Below are positions 50,422 to 59,697 of a stretch of 64,000 bases of DNA, piece after piece; position 1 is the first letter of the stretch, and every line of letters starts with the position of its first letter. The notes under the pieces are model-generated. The model worked only from the letters and a program-made list of their open reading frames with translations, ran no database searches and had not been told where the DNA came from. The stretch lies in assembly GCA_963832875.1 (NCBI GenBank), contig CAWHWB010000009.1:62001-126000 (forward strand), in the 5' to 3' direction. The position numbers were made by a program, and so were the translations under genes. Source of the stretch: AP-15 sp963832875. GTDB lineage: Bacteria > Pseudomonadota > Alphaproteobacteria > ATCC43930 > CGMCC-115725.

Positions 50422-50880
50422 ATGAAGATCGAGCGGCGGCTCGACGAGCTCGGGATCACGCTGCCGGCGGTCGGCGCGCCGTGGGGCAGCTACGTGCACG
50501 CCAAACGGGCCGGCAATCTGTTGTACCTGTCGGGCAAGCAGCCTCCCGACAGCAATGGCAGGACGCCGCGCGGCAAGCTCGGCGCCGGCATGTCGGTCGA
50601 AGAGGGCTACCGCCATGCCCGCGGGGTCGGCCTGATGCTGATCGCAGCGATCCGCGACGCGTTGGGTGATCTCGACCTGGTCGAAGACATCGTCAAGGTG
50701 TTCGGCATGGTCAACGCCGCGCCCGATTTCGAAGACCACCCAAAGGTTGTCAACGGCTGCTCGGACCTGCTTGTCGAAATCTTTGGCGAGCGTGGGCGCC
50801 ACGCCCGCTCCGCGGTCGGGATGAGCTCGCTGCCCGGTGGCATTCCGGTCGAGATTGAGATCATCGTCGCGGTCAGTTGA
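50422..50880 (+). CDS. RidA/YjgF-family protein
   Basis: A 152-residue protein: IERRLDELGITLPAVGAPWG, NLLYLSGKQPPDSNG, LGAGMSVEEGYRHARGVGLM, VEDIVKVFGMVNAAPDFEDH and a final MSSLPGGIPVEIEIIVAVS. It has the RidA fold with the longer N-terminus of the TIGR-type YjgF subgroup; the arginine in GERGRHARSAVG is the expected catalytic arginine of imine deaminases. It removes reactive enamines. GGAGGGG precedes the ATG. It is four bases ahead of an MFS gene. Confidence 0.92.
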   Translation: MKIERRLDELGITLPAVGAPWGSYVHAKRAGNLLYLSGKQPPDSNGRTPRGKLGAGMSVEEGYRHARGVGLMLIAAIRDALGDLDLVEDIVKVFGMVNAAPDFEDHPKVVNGCSDLLVEIFGERGRHARSAVGMSSLPGGIPVEIEIIVAVS

Positions 50881-50883
50881 CCG

Positions 50884-52206
50884 GTGCGGGTTAGGGCTCG
50901 GGCGGAAGCGCCGCCGGTCGCGTCGAACCGGCCGGTTCCAGCCGAGCCGCCTTTCGAACGCCGGCAGATCCGCCGGCTGATGCTGTTTTTCGGGCTCGTC
51001 TATGTCGTCGAGGGGTTGGGACAGACCGGCGGCCTGATCGCCCAGCCGCTCAATTATTTCCTGAAGCAGGTCTATGGCTGGACCCCGGTCCAGGTAACCG
51101 CCTGGCTGACGGTGCTGAACCTGCCCTGGATCATCAAGCCGGTGTACGGGACCGTCTCTGATTTCGTGCCGCTGTTCGGCTATCGCCGCAAAGCCTATCT
51201 GGTGATCGCCAATGTAGCGGCGACCGTCGCCTGCCTGGTAATCACTCGCCTTACCGGGCCGGGCGCGCTGATCCTGGTACTGCTGCTGACCGCCTACGCG
51301 ATGGCAATTGCGAGCACTTTGTGCGGCGCGGTGCTGGTCGAGAACGGGCAGCGGCTGCACGCCAGCGATCGGTTCGTCAACCAGCAATGGCTGTGGTTCA
51401 ACATCGCGGCGATGGGCAGCTCCGTTGTCGGCGGCGCGTTGGTCCAGCGTCTGTCGCCGGCGGGCGCGTTGCACACCGCGGCGGAGATCGTCGCCGTCGC
51501 CCCACTGCTGGCGATTTTCGGCACGCTTTATCTGATCGACGAAGCTCCGAGCCGGCTCGATCTCGCCGAGCTGAAGAACACGTTTCGCGCGCTGCTCGCC
51601 GCCTTCACCTTGAAGGAATTGTGGCTGATCGGGTTGTTTTTGTTCTTGTATTACCTCAATCCGGGGCTTGGCCTGCCGCTCTATTATTACATGACCGACA
51701 GTCTCAAGTTCTCGCAGTCCTATATCGGGATCCTGGGGGCGATCAACTCGGCCGGCTGGATCCTCGCCGCCCTTTTTTACCGCAAATTCCTGGGCGGACT
51801 GACCTCGAAGCAGCTGTTGAACGCGAGCATCCTGTTCGGCACCGCGACCACGGCCGCCTTCCTGCTGCTGTCGAACGAAGATAGCGCCGCGATCGTCAAC
51901 TTTTTCAGCGGCATGGCCGGCATGGTCGCGTTTGTCGCGACGCTGAGCCTGGCCGCGGATTATTGCCCCAAGCGAGCCGAGGGGTTCGCCTTTGCCGCGC
52001 TGATGTCGCTGCTTAACTTGTCTTCGGCGGTGTCGAACAATCTCGGCTCGTTCCTCTACGAGCACGCTTTTCACAACCGGCTCGCGCCGCTGATCGTGGT
52101 GTCGGCGGCCTCGACCGCGGTGATCCTCCTCCTGGTCCCGCTGTTGCGCCTCGGCAACAAGCCGCCGGGCGAGCCCGCTCACGCCGTCGACAGTGACTTG
52201 GCTTGA
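50884..52206 (+). CDS. Folate-biopterin-transporter-like MFS permease
   Basis: A 440-residue membrane protein with twelve hydrophobic segments. GLVYVVEGLGQTGGLIAQPL, FLKQVYGWTPVQVTAWL, LNLPWIIKPVYGTVSDFVPL and FGYRRKAYLVI follow the BT1/FBT subfamily of MFS transporters (KP.YG..SD..P..GYRRR.Y). Substrate may be a pterin or something else. GTG start at 50884, three bases after the RidA stop, so the two are probably cotranscribed. Confidence 0.85.
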   Translation: MRVRARAEAPPVASNRPVPAEPPFERRQIRRLMLFFGLVYVVEGLGQTGGLIAQPLNYFLKQVYGWTPVQVTAWLTVLNLPWIIKPVYGTVSDFVPLFGYRRKAYLVIANVAATVACLVITRLTGPGALILVLLLTAYAMAIASTLCGAVLVENGQRLHASDRFVNQQWLWFNIAAMGSSVVGGALVQRLSPAGALHTAAEIVAVAPLLAIFGTLYLIDEAPSRLDLAELKNTFRALLAAFTLKELWLIGLFLFLYYLNPGLGLPLYYYMTDSLKFSQSYIGILGAINSAGWILAALFYRKFLGGLTSKQLLNASILFGTATTAAFLLLSNEDSAAIVNFFSGMAGMVAFVATLSLAADYCPKRAEGFAFAALMSLLNLSSAVSNNLGSFLYEHAFHNRLAPLIVVSAASTAVILLLVPLLRLGNKPPGEPAHAVDSDLA

Positions 52207-52726
52207 CGCTTATCGATCAGATACCGAGAGAAGGGCGCAGGCTGTCTGCGTCGCAGCGGCCGATAGGGTGATAGCGAGCTTTTCCAATTTCGCCTATTCC
52301 GCCGGACTGCGTAGATTGCTTGGTCGGGTCGTATCGGGATCTTCGCTTTTTTAGAAGTACCCGTGTTGCATATTTCGGAGGCGTTTGACCTCGGTCTCGC
52401 CGGGAGGCGCGTCAAATTGGACGCGCGGAAACCCGCAGCTCATTTGTGAACCCCCGTACGAGATTAAGTTGATAGGAGCGGCGGCGGAGAGGTCGCTTCG
52501 TCGCTGCCTGCTAGCGATCGCCAGCGGATCAACGCTGCGCTGAACCAAATGAAGGGCGATCCATTCTCTGGAGATCTCACCGCCCTCAAAGGCGAATACG
52601 GGGCCGCGTCGGATCGTGGCGTTTTAACTTCCAAATCTAAGTACGATATGTTGCGTCGATCATCGAGAACCTATACCGCACGAAACGCAGTGGGTTTCGC
52701 TGCCGCTCCACCACTGATCCTGCTAA
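52207..52726. other. Intergenic region with a possible RelE/ParE-type relic
   Basis: About 520 bases without a complete gene. At 52520-52700 the plus strand reads INAALNQMKGDPFSGDLTAL and KGEYGA, then, in other frames, RVGSWRF and IIENLYRTKRSGFR, which resembles a decayed RelE/ParE toxin (DPFSGD...LKG...R.G.WR). No antitoxin is evident. A 7-bp inverted repeat GCGCGTC-N6-GACGCGC sits at 52407-52426. The relic call is weak. Confidence 0.35.
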
Positions 52727-52758
52727 TCACGCCGCTAGCCGCTGCTTCTGGATCAGTG
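52712..52758. terminator. Inverted repeat across the mcmA stop
   Basis: CACTGATCC (52712-52720) and GGATCAGTG (52750-52758) are exact complements with a 29-base spacer that contains the mcmA stop. It could form a hairpin ending the mcmA transcript, but there is no T-run, so a terminator role is only possible. Confidence 0.3.
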
Positions 52759-54902
52759 ACAGGATTTCGGCGGCGGCTTCCGGGATGTTGGTGCCGGGGC
52801 CGTAGATCGCGCTGACCCCGGCTTTCTTTAAAAAGTCGTAGTCCTTGGGCGGGATCACGCCGCCGCAGACAACCAGAATGTCGGCCGCACCCTCGCGGCG
52901 AAGGGCGTCGATCAAGGCGGGAACCAGGGTCTTGTGGCCGGCGGCTTGGCTCGACACGCCGATGATGTGGACGTCATTCTCGACCGCCTGGCGGGCGGCC
53001 TCCTCCGGGGTCTGGAACAACGGCCCGATATCGACATCGAAGCCGATATCGGCAAAGGCGGTGGCGATGACCTTGGCGCCTCGGTCGTGGCCGTCCTGGC
53101 CAAGCTTGACCACCAGCATGCGCGGACGGCGGCCCTCCTCGCGGGCGAAGGCCTCGATCTCGCGCTGGACCAGGCGAAAGCCGTCGCCGCCCTGGTACTG
53201 GCCGCCATAGACGCCGGAAACCACGCGGATCTGCGCGCGATGCCGGGTGAACACGGCTTCGAGCGCGTCCGAGATTTCGCCGACCGTGGCGCGGGCCCGG
53301 CTCGCCTCGATCGATAGCGCCAACAGATTGCCCCTGCCGCTCTGCGCTGCTTCGGTCAGCGCCGCCAATGCCGCGCGGCACCGATCCGGATCGCGATCGT
53401 GACGCACCTGTTTCAGCCGTGCCACCTGCGAGGCGCGCACCGCGCTGTTGTCGACATCGAGCAGGTCGATCTCTGCCGTGTCGCCCGAGCGGTATTTGTT
53501 GACGCCGACGATCGTCTCTTCGCCGCGGTCGATCGCCGCCTGGCGCCGGGCCGCAGCTTCCTCGATGCGCAGTTTCGGCATCCCGGCCTCGACCGCCTTG
53601 GTCATCCCGCCGAGCCCCTCGACCTCGTCGATCAGCGCCGTCGCCGCCGCGGCGATCGAATGGGTCAGGCTTTCGAGGTAGTAGCTGCCGCCCAACGGGT
53701 CGACGACATGCGGGAGGCCGGTCTCCTCGGCGAGGATCAGCTGGGTGTTGCGGGCGATGCGCATCGAGGCCGGGGTCGGCAAGGCTAAGGCCTCGTCGAA
53801 CGAGTTGGTGTGCAGCGACTGGGTCCCGCCGAGCACCGCGGCCAGGGCTTCGATCGTGGTGCGGATGATGTTGTTGTGCGGGTCCTGTTCGGTCAGGCTG
53901 ACGCCGGAGGTTTGGCAATGCATGCGCAAGGCGAGGCTCGCAGGGTCCTTGGGCGAGAATTGCCGCATCAGCCGCGCCCACAATAGGCGGGCAGCGCGCA
54001 ATTTCGCGATCTCCATGAAGAAATTCATGCCGATGCCGAAAAAGAACGACAGCCGCGGCGCGAACTCGTCGATCTTCAGACCCCGAGAGAGGGCGGCGCG
54101 CACGTATTCGAGCCCGTCGGCGAGAGTAAATGCCAGCTCTTGAACAGACGTCGCGCCGGCTTCCTCCATGTGATAGCCGGAGATCGAGATCGAATTGAAT
54201 TTGGGCATGTGGCGGGCGGTGTATTCGATGATGTCGGCGACAATGCGCATCGACGGCCCGGGCGGGTAGATATAGGTGTTGCGAACCATGAACTCCTTGA
54301 GGATGTCGTTCTGGATCGTACCGGAGAGCTGCTCCTGCGCCACCCCCTGCTCCTCGGCGGCAACGATATAGCCGGCCAATACCGGCAAGACCGCGCCGTT
54401 CATCGTCATCGACACACTCATCCGGTCGAGCGGAATGCCGTCGAACAGGATCTTCATGTCCTCGACCGAGTCGATCGCAACCCCGGCCTTGCCGACGTCG
54501 CCCTCGACCCGCGCATGGTCGCTGTCGTAACCGCGGTGGGTGGCGAGGTCGAAGGCGATCGACAGCCCCATCTGCCCGGCGGCCAGGTTCGCGCGGTAGA
54601 AGCGGTTCGAACTCCTCCGCTGTCGAAAACCCGGAATATTGCCGGATCGTCCACGGCCGGTTCGCATACATCGTCGCCCGGGGCCCGCGCAAATAGGGCG
54701 GGAAGCCGGGCATCTGGTCACGCAGCGGAAAGCCCGCGGCCTCGATCTGTTCGAGATCGGCGGCGGTGTAGAGCCCCTTGACGGCAATCCCCTCGGGGGT
54801 CGTCCAGTCGAGGCCGTCGACGGGTTTGCCCTTGAGCTCGGCGCGCGCGAGATGGGCCCAATCTTCGAGGGTCTTTGCCGCAAAGGCGCCGTCATCCGCC
54901 AT
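52727..54902 (-). CDS. mcmA: Methylmalonyl-CoA mutase, large subunit, with one frameshift
   Basis: The C-terminal frame (52727 to about 54610) carries LAAGQMGLSIAFDLATHRGY, SVSMTMNGAVLPVLAGYIVA and the B12 site KLGQDGHDRGAKVIATAFAD. The N-terminus (MADDGAFAAKTLEDWAHLAR, DWTTPEGIAVKGLYTAADLE) is in another frame up to STAEE. The family reads STAEESN.FYR; the sequence GAGGAGTTCGAAC has one T too many (54610-54611). Corrected, the protein is about 724 residues, normal for a homodimeric or large-subunit mutase that interconverts methylmalonyl-CoA and succinyl-CoA with B12. Confidence 0.92.
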
Positions 54903-55022
54903 GAATCTCTCCCGCACGCGACACGGGATTTATATGGCCGCGCCGATGCGGCCGTCCAACTTTGGCGTCCGTCGTCTGAGGGGGAGGAGGCCGACGACCA
55001 GAGGGGCGACTGCTTGTTCCGA

Positions 55023-55257
55023 TCAGTGGACGAACCGGAGCAGCGCGAACACCGCCGCGTCGAAGGCTCCGACGATGCGGACCAGGCGAAGCGTCAACCG
55101 GTGTTCGAGCCACTCGATCGCGATTTCGAGATCGGCTTTGGTCAAAAAGTTGCGGGAGCACATACCGCGCCATCGCTTCCGCATGCGCCTCGGCAGCCTG
55201 CCGGTCCACCCCGGCGGCTTCGAGAGCCTTGGTGTAGTCGAGAGTGTCAATGGTCAC
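55023..55257 (-). pseudogene. DUF1640-like coiled-coil membrane protein, one frameshift
   Basis: The first frame reads MTIDTLDYTKALEAAGVDRQ, AAEAHAEAMARYVLPQL; the second continues LTKADLEIAIEWLEHRLTLR and LVRIVGAFDAAVFALLRFVH. This is the DUF1640 pattern: helical N-terminus, LTKADLE...LE.RLT, then one C-terminal membrane helix. One extra base in the run at 55144-55148 (five A on the plus strand) splits it. Corrected length is 77 residues. Confidence 0.65.
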
Positions 55258-55296
55258 GGCAAAGGCCGTGTTCGTCCGACGTCTCAGGCCGGCATA

Positions 55297-56454
55297 CTAT
55301 AGGATTCGTGCGATTTTGCCACGGCGCAAGGAGTGGCGGAAGACGATCGCGGCGGTCAACAGGATAACGGCGTTGGCCTGATGGGCGACGGCGAGCGGGA
55401 TCGGCACCACCAGCAGGAGGGTCGAGACGCCGAGCGTCACCTGCAACGCCACGACGCCGAGGAGCGCCCAGAGTGCCGCACGGGCCGGCTTCGGCAGCCT
55501 CGCGCGCCAGCCGACAGCGCATAGCAGCAGCACCGCGGCGGCGGTCGTCATCGCCAGCGCGCGATGGTCGAACTGCACTGCTGCGACATTCGCGAACAGG
55601 TTGCGGATGAACGGGTGAAGCTGCGCGTAATCCTCGGGGACCAGCCGCCCGCCCATCAGCGGAAAGGTGTTGTAGACAAGCCCGGCGCGGGTTCCGGCGA
55701 CAAATCCGCCGGCGGCGATCGTCAGAGCGAGAAGGGCGAGAACCGCGTCGGCCGCCCGCCGCCATTTGCCGCCGGCATCCTCCACGGCCGGCCCGCGCGC
55801 CAGGCCCAGGCCCACCCACAGGATCGCGGAGTAGATCAATAGCGCCAGGGTGAGGTGGGCGACGAGCCGGTATTGGCTGACCTCGACCCGGTGGACGAGG
55901 CCGCTCTCGACCATGTACCAGCCGAGCAGCCCCTGCGCGAAGCCGAGCGCGAGGATCCCGGCGAGCGGCGGCATCAGCCGACGCGGCAGCCGGCCGCGCA
56001 GCCAGAACCACAGCAACGGCACGGCAAAGGCGATCCCGATCACCCGGCCGAGCAGCCGATGGATGTATTCCCAGAAATAGATGCCTTTGAATTGTGAAAG
56101 GGTCATCCCGAAATGGATCAGCCGGTATTCGGGGATCTCTTTGTAGCGCGCGAATGCGGCGGCCCATTGGGCATGGGTCAATGGCGGGACGACGCCGATG
56201 ACCGGGTTCCACTCGGTGATCGAAAGGCCGGAGAGGGTCAGCCGGGTGATGCCGCCGACTATAACCATCAGAAAAATCAGTGCGGCACAGGAAAAAAGCC
56301 AGACCGCCACCGGGCCCAACCGATCTGGTGCCGCGGCATCTTTTGCCGCCTCGACGCGTCGCGCAGCGGTCAGCAGGGACAAAGCCGGGCCCCCAGGAAA
56401 GTCGGCGATACCGCGCAAGGTTAGAACGTGCCCCAGCCATGGCAAGTGCGGCAA
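55297..56454 (-). CDS. ctaA: Heme A synthase (COX15/CtaA)
   Basis: A 385-residue membrane protein that oxidises heme O to heme A for cytochrome aa3 oxidase. It has eight membrane segments and the four heme-binding histidine regions: YRLIHFGMTLSQFKGIYF and WEYIHRLLGR, VSQYRLVAHLTLALLIYS, VQFDHRALAM and PLAVAHQANAVILL. VGGITRLTLSGLSITEWNPV is the family signature. The true start may be a TTG or GTG nearer to residue 25, since the first residues are not conserved. No cox genes are adjacent. Confidence 0.93.
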   Translation of the reverse strand: MPHLPWLGHVLTLRGIADFPGGPALSLLTAARRVEAAKDAAAPDRLGPVAVWLFSCAALIFLMVIVGGITRLTLSGLSITEWNPVIGVVPPLTHAQWAAAFARYKEIPEYRLIHFGMTLSQFKGIYFWEYIHRLLGRVIGIAFAVPLLWFWLRGRLPRRLMPPLAGILALGFAQGLLGWYMVESGLVHRVEVSQYRLVAHLTLALLIYSAILWVGLGLARGPAVEDAGGKWRRAADAVLALLALTIAAGGFVAGTRAGLVYNTFPLMGGRLVPEDYAQLHPFIRNLFANVAAVQFDHRALAMTTAAAVLLLCAVGWRARLPKPARAALWALLGVVALQVTLGVSTLLLVVPIPLAVAHQANAVILLTAAIVFRHSLRRGKIARIL

Positions 56455-56774
56455 AACGTGCCCCAGAACCGGCGCGCGGCCGTTTGTGAATTAAACGTTC
56501 GGGCAGATGAACCCTGCGAGCATCATCGTGATACGCTAAATCCGCATTATTGAGGATGCAATGCCGGCTTGCGGAAAGCGAGGGTGGCGAGGGGCGTCCG
56601 GTCCTGGCCAGGGCGTTGTGGTCCTCCGCGGCCGGTTCGGCGTTTGCGACAACCTTTGTCTTCGACCAGACCGGTTCGACCGCGCCCGACTTCGTGGGCC
56701 GCCGCCTCGCTTTCGATCAACGGCGCATAATTTCCAACGGCGTATAATTTGCCGCCGCAGCGGGAGGCGGCAGC
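56455..56774. other. Intergenic region, no gene supported
   Basis: A 65-codon frame at 56550-56747 (MRMQCRLAESEGGEGRPVLA, then VFDQTGSTAPDFVGRRLAFD) is open but shows no recognisable family. I see no RNA gene or strong promoter. The stretch separates heme A synthase from a broken ATP-grasp gene. Confidence 0.35.
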
Positions 56775-57735
56775 GGTGACCCACATCCACGTGATCCACG
56801 AGAATGAGGCCTGGCTCGAACCGTTGGCCGCGGCGCTCGATCGGTAGCGACTGCCATGGCGCGACTGGTTTCTCGATCGCGGCGTCTTCACCTGGTCCGA
56901 CCGCCGCCCGCGGGCGTCTTCTACAACCGGATGAGCGCCTCTTCGCACACCTGTGGTCATCGCTATGCCGCCGAATTGACCGCGTTGGTGCTGGCCTGGC
57001 TTGAACGGCATGGGCGCGGCGTCGTCAACGGCAGCCGCGCGCTCGACCTCGAGATCAGCAAGGCGCGCCAATACGCCGCCCTCGAAAAGGCGGGCATCCG
57101 CACCCCGGACACGATCCTCGTCGCCGGTAAGGGATTGCTGGTCGAGGCGGCGCGGCAGCATTTCGGCGTGGGCCGGTTTATCCTCAAGCCGAACCGCGGC
57201 GGCAAGGGGCTCGGCGTGCGGCTGTTTCACACCGTCGAGGCGTTGGGCGATTACCTCGACGGCGCCGGTTACGAGGCCCCGGTTAATGGCCTCCATCTAT
57301 TGCAGCAATATGTGCGCGCCTCGCTGCCGGTGATTACCCGCGCCGAATTCATCGGCGGCCGGTTTATCTATGCGGTCGAGGTCGATACCAGCGACGGGTT
57401 CGAGCTGTGCCCGGCCGATGCCTGCGCCGTCGGCGACGCGTTCTGCCCCGCCGGCCCAAGGGCTGAGACGCCCCGCGCGAAATTCACGATCGTCGATGAC
57501 ATCGACTCCGTCGCTGAAGAGGCGCTACGAAGCCTTTCTCGCTACCAACGACATAGGCGTCGCCGGCATCGAGTTCATCACCGACGCCGCCGGCACGCGT
57601 CTACACCTATGACGTAACAACACCAACTACAACCCCGAAGCCGAAGCCCGCGCCGACCGCTCCGGAATGGACACCCTCGCCCATTACCTCGCCGCCGAAC
57701 TCGCCCGCCTCGGTGGCCGTGCCGCGGCGGAGTGA
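56775..57735 (+). pseudogene. ATP-grasp (RimK/glutamate-ligase-like) enzyme with several lesions
   Basis: Pieces in order: THIHVIHENEAWLEPLAAAL, then TAG at 56847; WRDWFLDRGVF; RPPPAGVFYNRMSASSHT; VVNGSRALDLEISKARQYAA; GVGRFILKPNRGGKGLGVRL; FIGGRFIYAVEVDTSDGFEL; RRYEAFLATNDIGVAGIEFI; YTYDV, then YNPEAEARADRSGMDTLAHY. FILKPNRGGKGLG is the ATP-binding loop. Besides the TAG there are shifts near 56890, 57514, 57597 and 57617. The intact relatives are about 320 residues with unknown substrate. Confidence 0.75.
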
Positions 57736-57822
57736 GCAACAATTACGGGTACGGCGGGAGCGATGCTACATCGGCTCCCGCGTCCTTCGAGACGCCCGCT
57801 GCGCGGAATCCTCAGGCTCGTC

Positions 57823-58564
57823 TCATGTATCGCGTTCGCTGACGGTTTCGAGCTGTTCCGGCAACAGATCAGCAAGTTCGAGCCTATAAAGGGTCACCTT
57901 TTCATGACGAACCCCGATTTCATGCTCCAGGAGCAGCTCAGTTAGCTTATGGCCATCGATGAGGGCGATCGGCACCCAAGTTCGGCTCTTTGGCTTCCTC
58001 GATTGCTTCTCGGCTGAAATTGCCAGAGGTGACAAGAAGCCCAGCCTCATGAGCACTAAGTGAACCTCGAAGGTTCTGTACGACTGGCCGACCAACGGAT
58101 TGCTGTCTCTTCGCCTGAATGCACGTCTGAATATTTGCTACGCCGCTAGCTACCAAAAGCGCCCTGACATCAACGCCGCCATCGCCGCTATGCTTCGTAA
58201 CTTCTACGTTTGTATAGCCCAACTTCAGCAGCAGAGCGCGAACAAGCCATTCAAACGCTGTGTAGTCCATCCTTGAAATATGATTTCGAAGTTCATTAGC
58301 TGTTTGCTGCCGCACACGCTTTATTGCCGCATCGAGGTCACGTTGGGAGGCGTCTGATTTTGGCTTTGATGAGATCGAGACAAGTTCATGCCCAATGGCC
58401 AAGAGCCGAGCGTCCTGGCCCGTTTGCCAAAAGAATACCCTATCGTCGGGTGAAACAAGGTTACGACCTTGGCCAACGCTCCATTCATCTTGTTGGACGG
58501 GATCAGTCTCAAGAATAGACGCAAGATCCCAGCGCTTCGGATTGCATTGAAAAAGCCAATCCAT
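57823..58564 (-). CDS. Mrr-type restriction endonuclease with EVE-like N-terminus, one frameshift
   Basis: The first frame has an EVE/PUA-like start (MDWLFQCNPKRWDL, WSVGQGRNLVSPDDRVFFWQ, TGQDARLLAIGH) and an Mrr catalytic domain (DYTAFEWLVRALLLKLGYTN, SGDGGVDVRALL, TCIQAKRQ, i.e. the D...QxK core). It breaks after EEAK at 57989-57991, and the next frame continues SRTWVPIALIDGHKLTELLL to ERDT. One extra base (TTT for TT on the plus strand) restores a 246-residue protein. Such enzymes cut modified DNA. The gene is slightly richer in A+T than its surroundings. Confidence 0.8.
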
Positions 58565-58574
58565 ATCTGCTCCG

Positions 58575-59684
58575 TCAGCTCAACACCCCGACCTTCTTGC
58601 GTTCGATCAGCTCGAAATCGATGTTGGCGCCGAGACCGGGGGCGGTGGGGGCGTGGACCAGGCCGTCATGGTCGACGGTGATGTCTTCGGCGAGGCCGTA
58701 TTTCTGCATCGCGTCGGGCAACAGCACTTCGAATAACTCGGTGTTGCGGATCGCCATGATCACGTGGAGGTTGGCCACATTGTTCAGTGAATTGCCGCCG
58801 TGATGGGTTTCGAAATTCATCCGGAAGGCCTCGGCGAGGTGGGCGGTCTTGACCAGGGTGGTGATGCCGCCTTTGACCGCGACGTCGCCGCGCAGAAAGT
58901 CGGTCGCGCGCTCGGTGATCCACGGAATGTAGGAATCGAGCCCGCCGATCGGGTATTCGGTGGCGAGGATCGGGATGTCGAGCTTTTGCTTGAGTTTGAC
59001 GTAGTTGTAGATGTCCTGCTCGGCGAGCGGGTCCTCGTACCAGTAGAACCCCATCTCCTCGATCGCCCGGCCGACCCGCAAGGCCTCCTCGTAGCGGTAG
59101 CTCCAGGTCGAGTCGAGCATGACCGTGTAGTCGTCGCCGACCGCCTTGCGCACCGCCTCGCAGACCTTGATGTCGTCACGCCAGCGCTGCGGCGGGTGGA
59201 TCTTGTAGGCGGCCCAACCGGTCGCCTGGTAGTGCCGCGCCTGCTCGGCATAGGCCTCGGGCGAGCCATGGATCTCGGAGCTGGCATAGGCCGGGATGCT
59301 GGTCCGGCAGGTGCCGATCAGGCGATGGATCGGCATCCCCGCAGTCTTGCCGGCGATGTCCCACAAGGCGATGTCGCAGGCGCCGATCGCGCGCACCGTC
59401 GCGACCCGGGCCCGCGCCCATAACAGGCGGTTGAGCCGTTCACGGTCGAGCGGGTCCTGCCCCATCAACAGCGGCTTCAGAAAGCGGATCAGGCCCGGCC
59501 CGTCGAGGTTCGCCGGATTGGACGAGGTGCCGAGAAAGGCATGGCCAGTGATGCCCTCGTCGGTCAAGACCGCGAGCAGGCCGAGATCGCTTTTGCCGGT
59601 CGGGCGCGAGGTGTGGTGGCCGTAGATCGTCGACGGGATGCTCTCCCAGGCGAACAAAGTCACGGTCACGTCGGTGATTCTCAT
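58575..59684 (-). CDS. Enolase-superfamily (mandelate-racemase-like) enzyme
   Basis: A 369-residue enzyme of the MR/MLE type. Features: ARVATVRAIGACDIALWDIA, GWAAYKIHPPQRWRDDIKVC (KxH-type base), VMLDSTWSYRYEEALRVG (metal Asp), YWYEDPLAEQDIYNYVKL (metal Glu), ILATEYPIGGLD and FETHHGGNSLNNVANLHVIM (His base). It abstracts a proton alpha to a carboxylate from an unknown acid sugar or hydroxy acid. The ATG at 59684 starts MRITDVTVTLF. It follows the APC permease after 13 bases, so transport and conversion are probably linked. Confidence 0.9.
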   Translation of the reverse strand: MRITDVTVTLFAWESIPSTIYGHHTSRPTGKSDLGLLAVLTDEGITGHAFLGTSSNPANLDGPGLIRFLKPLLMGQDPLDRERLNRLLWARARVATVRAIGACDIALWDIAGKTAGMPIHRLIGTCRTSIPAYASSEIHGSPEAYAEQARHYQATGWAAYKIHPPQRWRDDIKVCEAVRKAVGDDYTVMLDSTWSYRYEEALRVGRAIEEMGFYWYEDPLAEQDIYNYVKLKQKLDIPILATEYPIGGLDSYIPWITERATDFLRGDVAVKGGITTLVKTAHLAEAFRMNFETHHGGNSLNNVANLHVIMAIRNTELFEVLLPDAMQKYGLAEDITVDHDGLVHAPTAPGLGANIDFELIERKKVGVLS

Positions 59685-59697
59685 CGCGGGGTGCCCC

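Noticed and set aside
50263..52182. A 639-codon open frame on the minus strand
   Set aside because: It is the complement of the RidA and folate-biopterin-type transporter genes and is full of arginine, glutamine and aspartate without domains.
52727..54902. Programmed frameshifting in mcmA
   Set aside because: There is no slippery heptamer or downstream structure at the break, and the family has no programmed shift; one extra T in GAGTTCGAA explains it.
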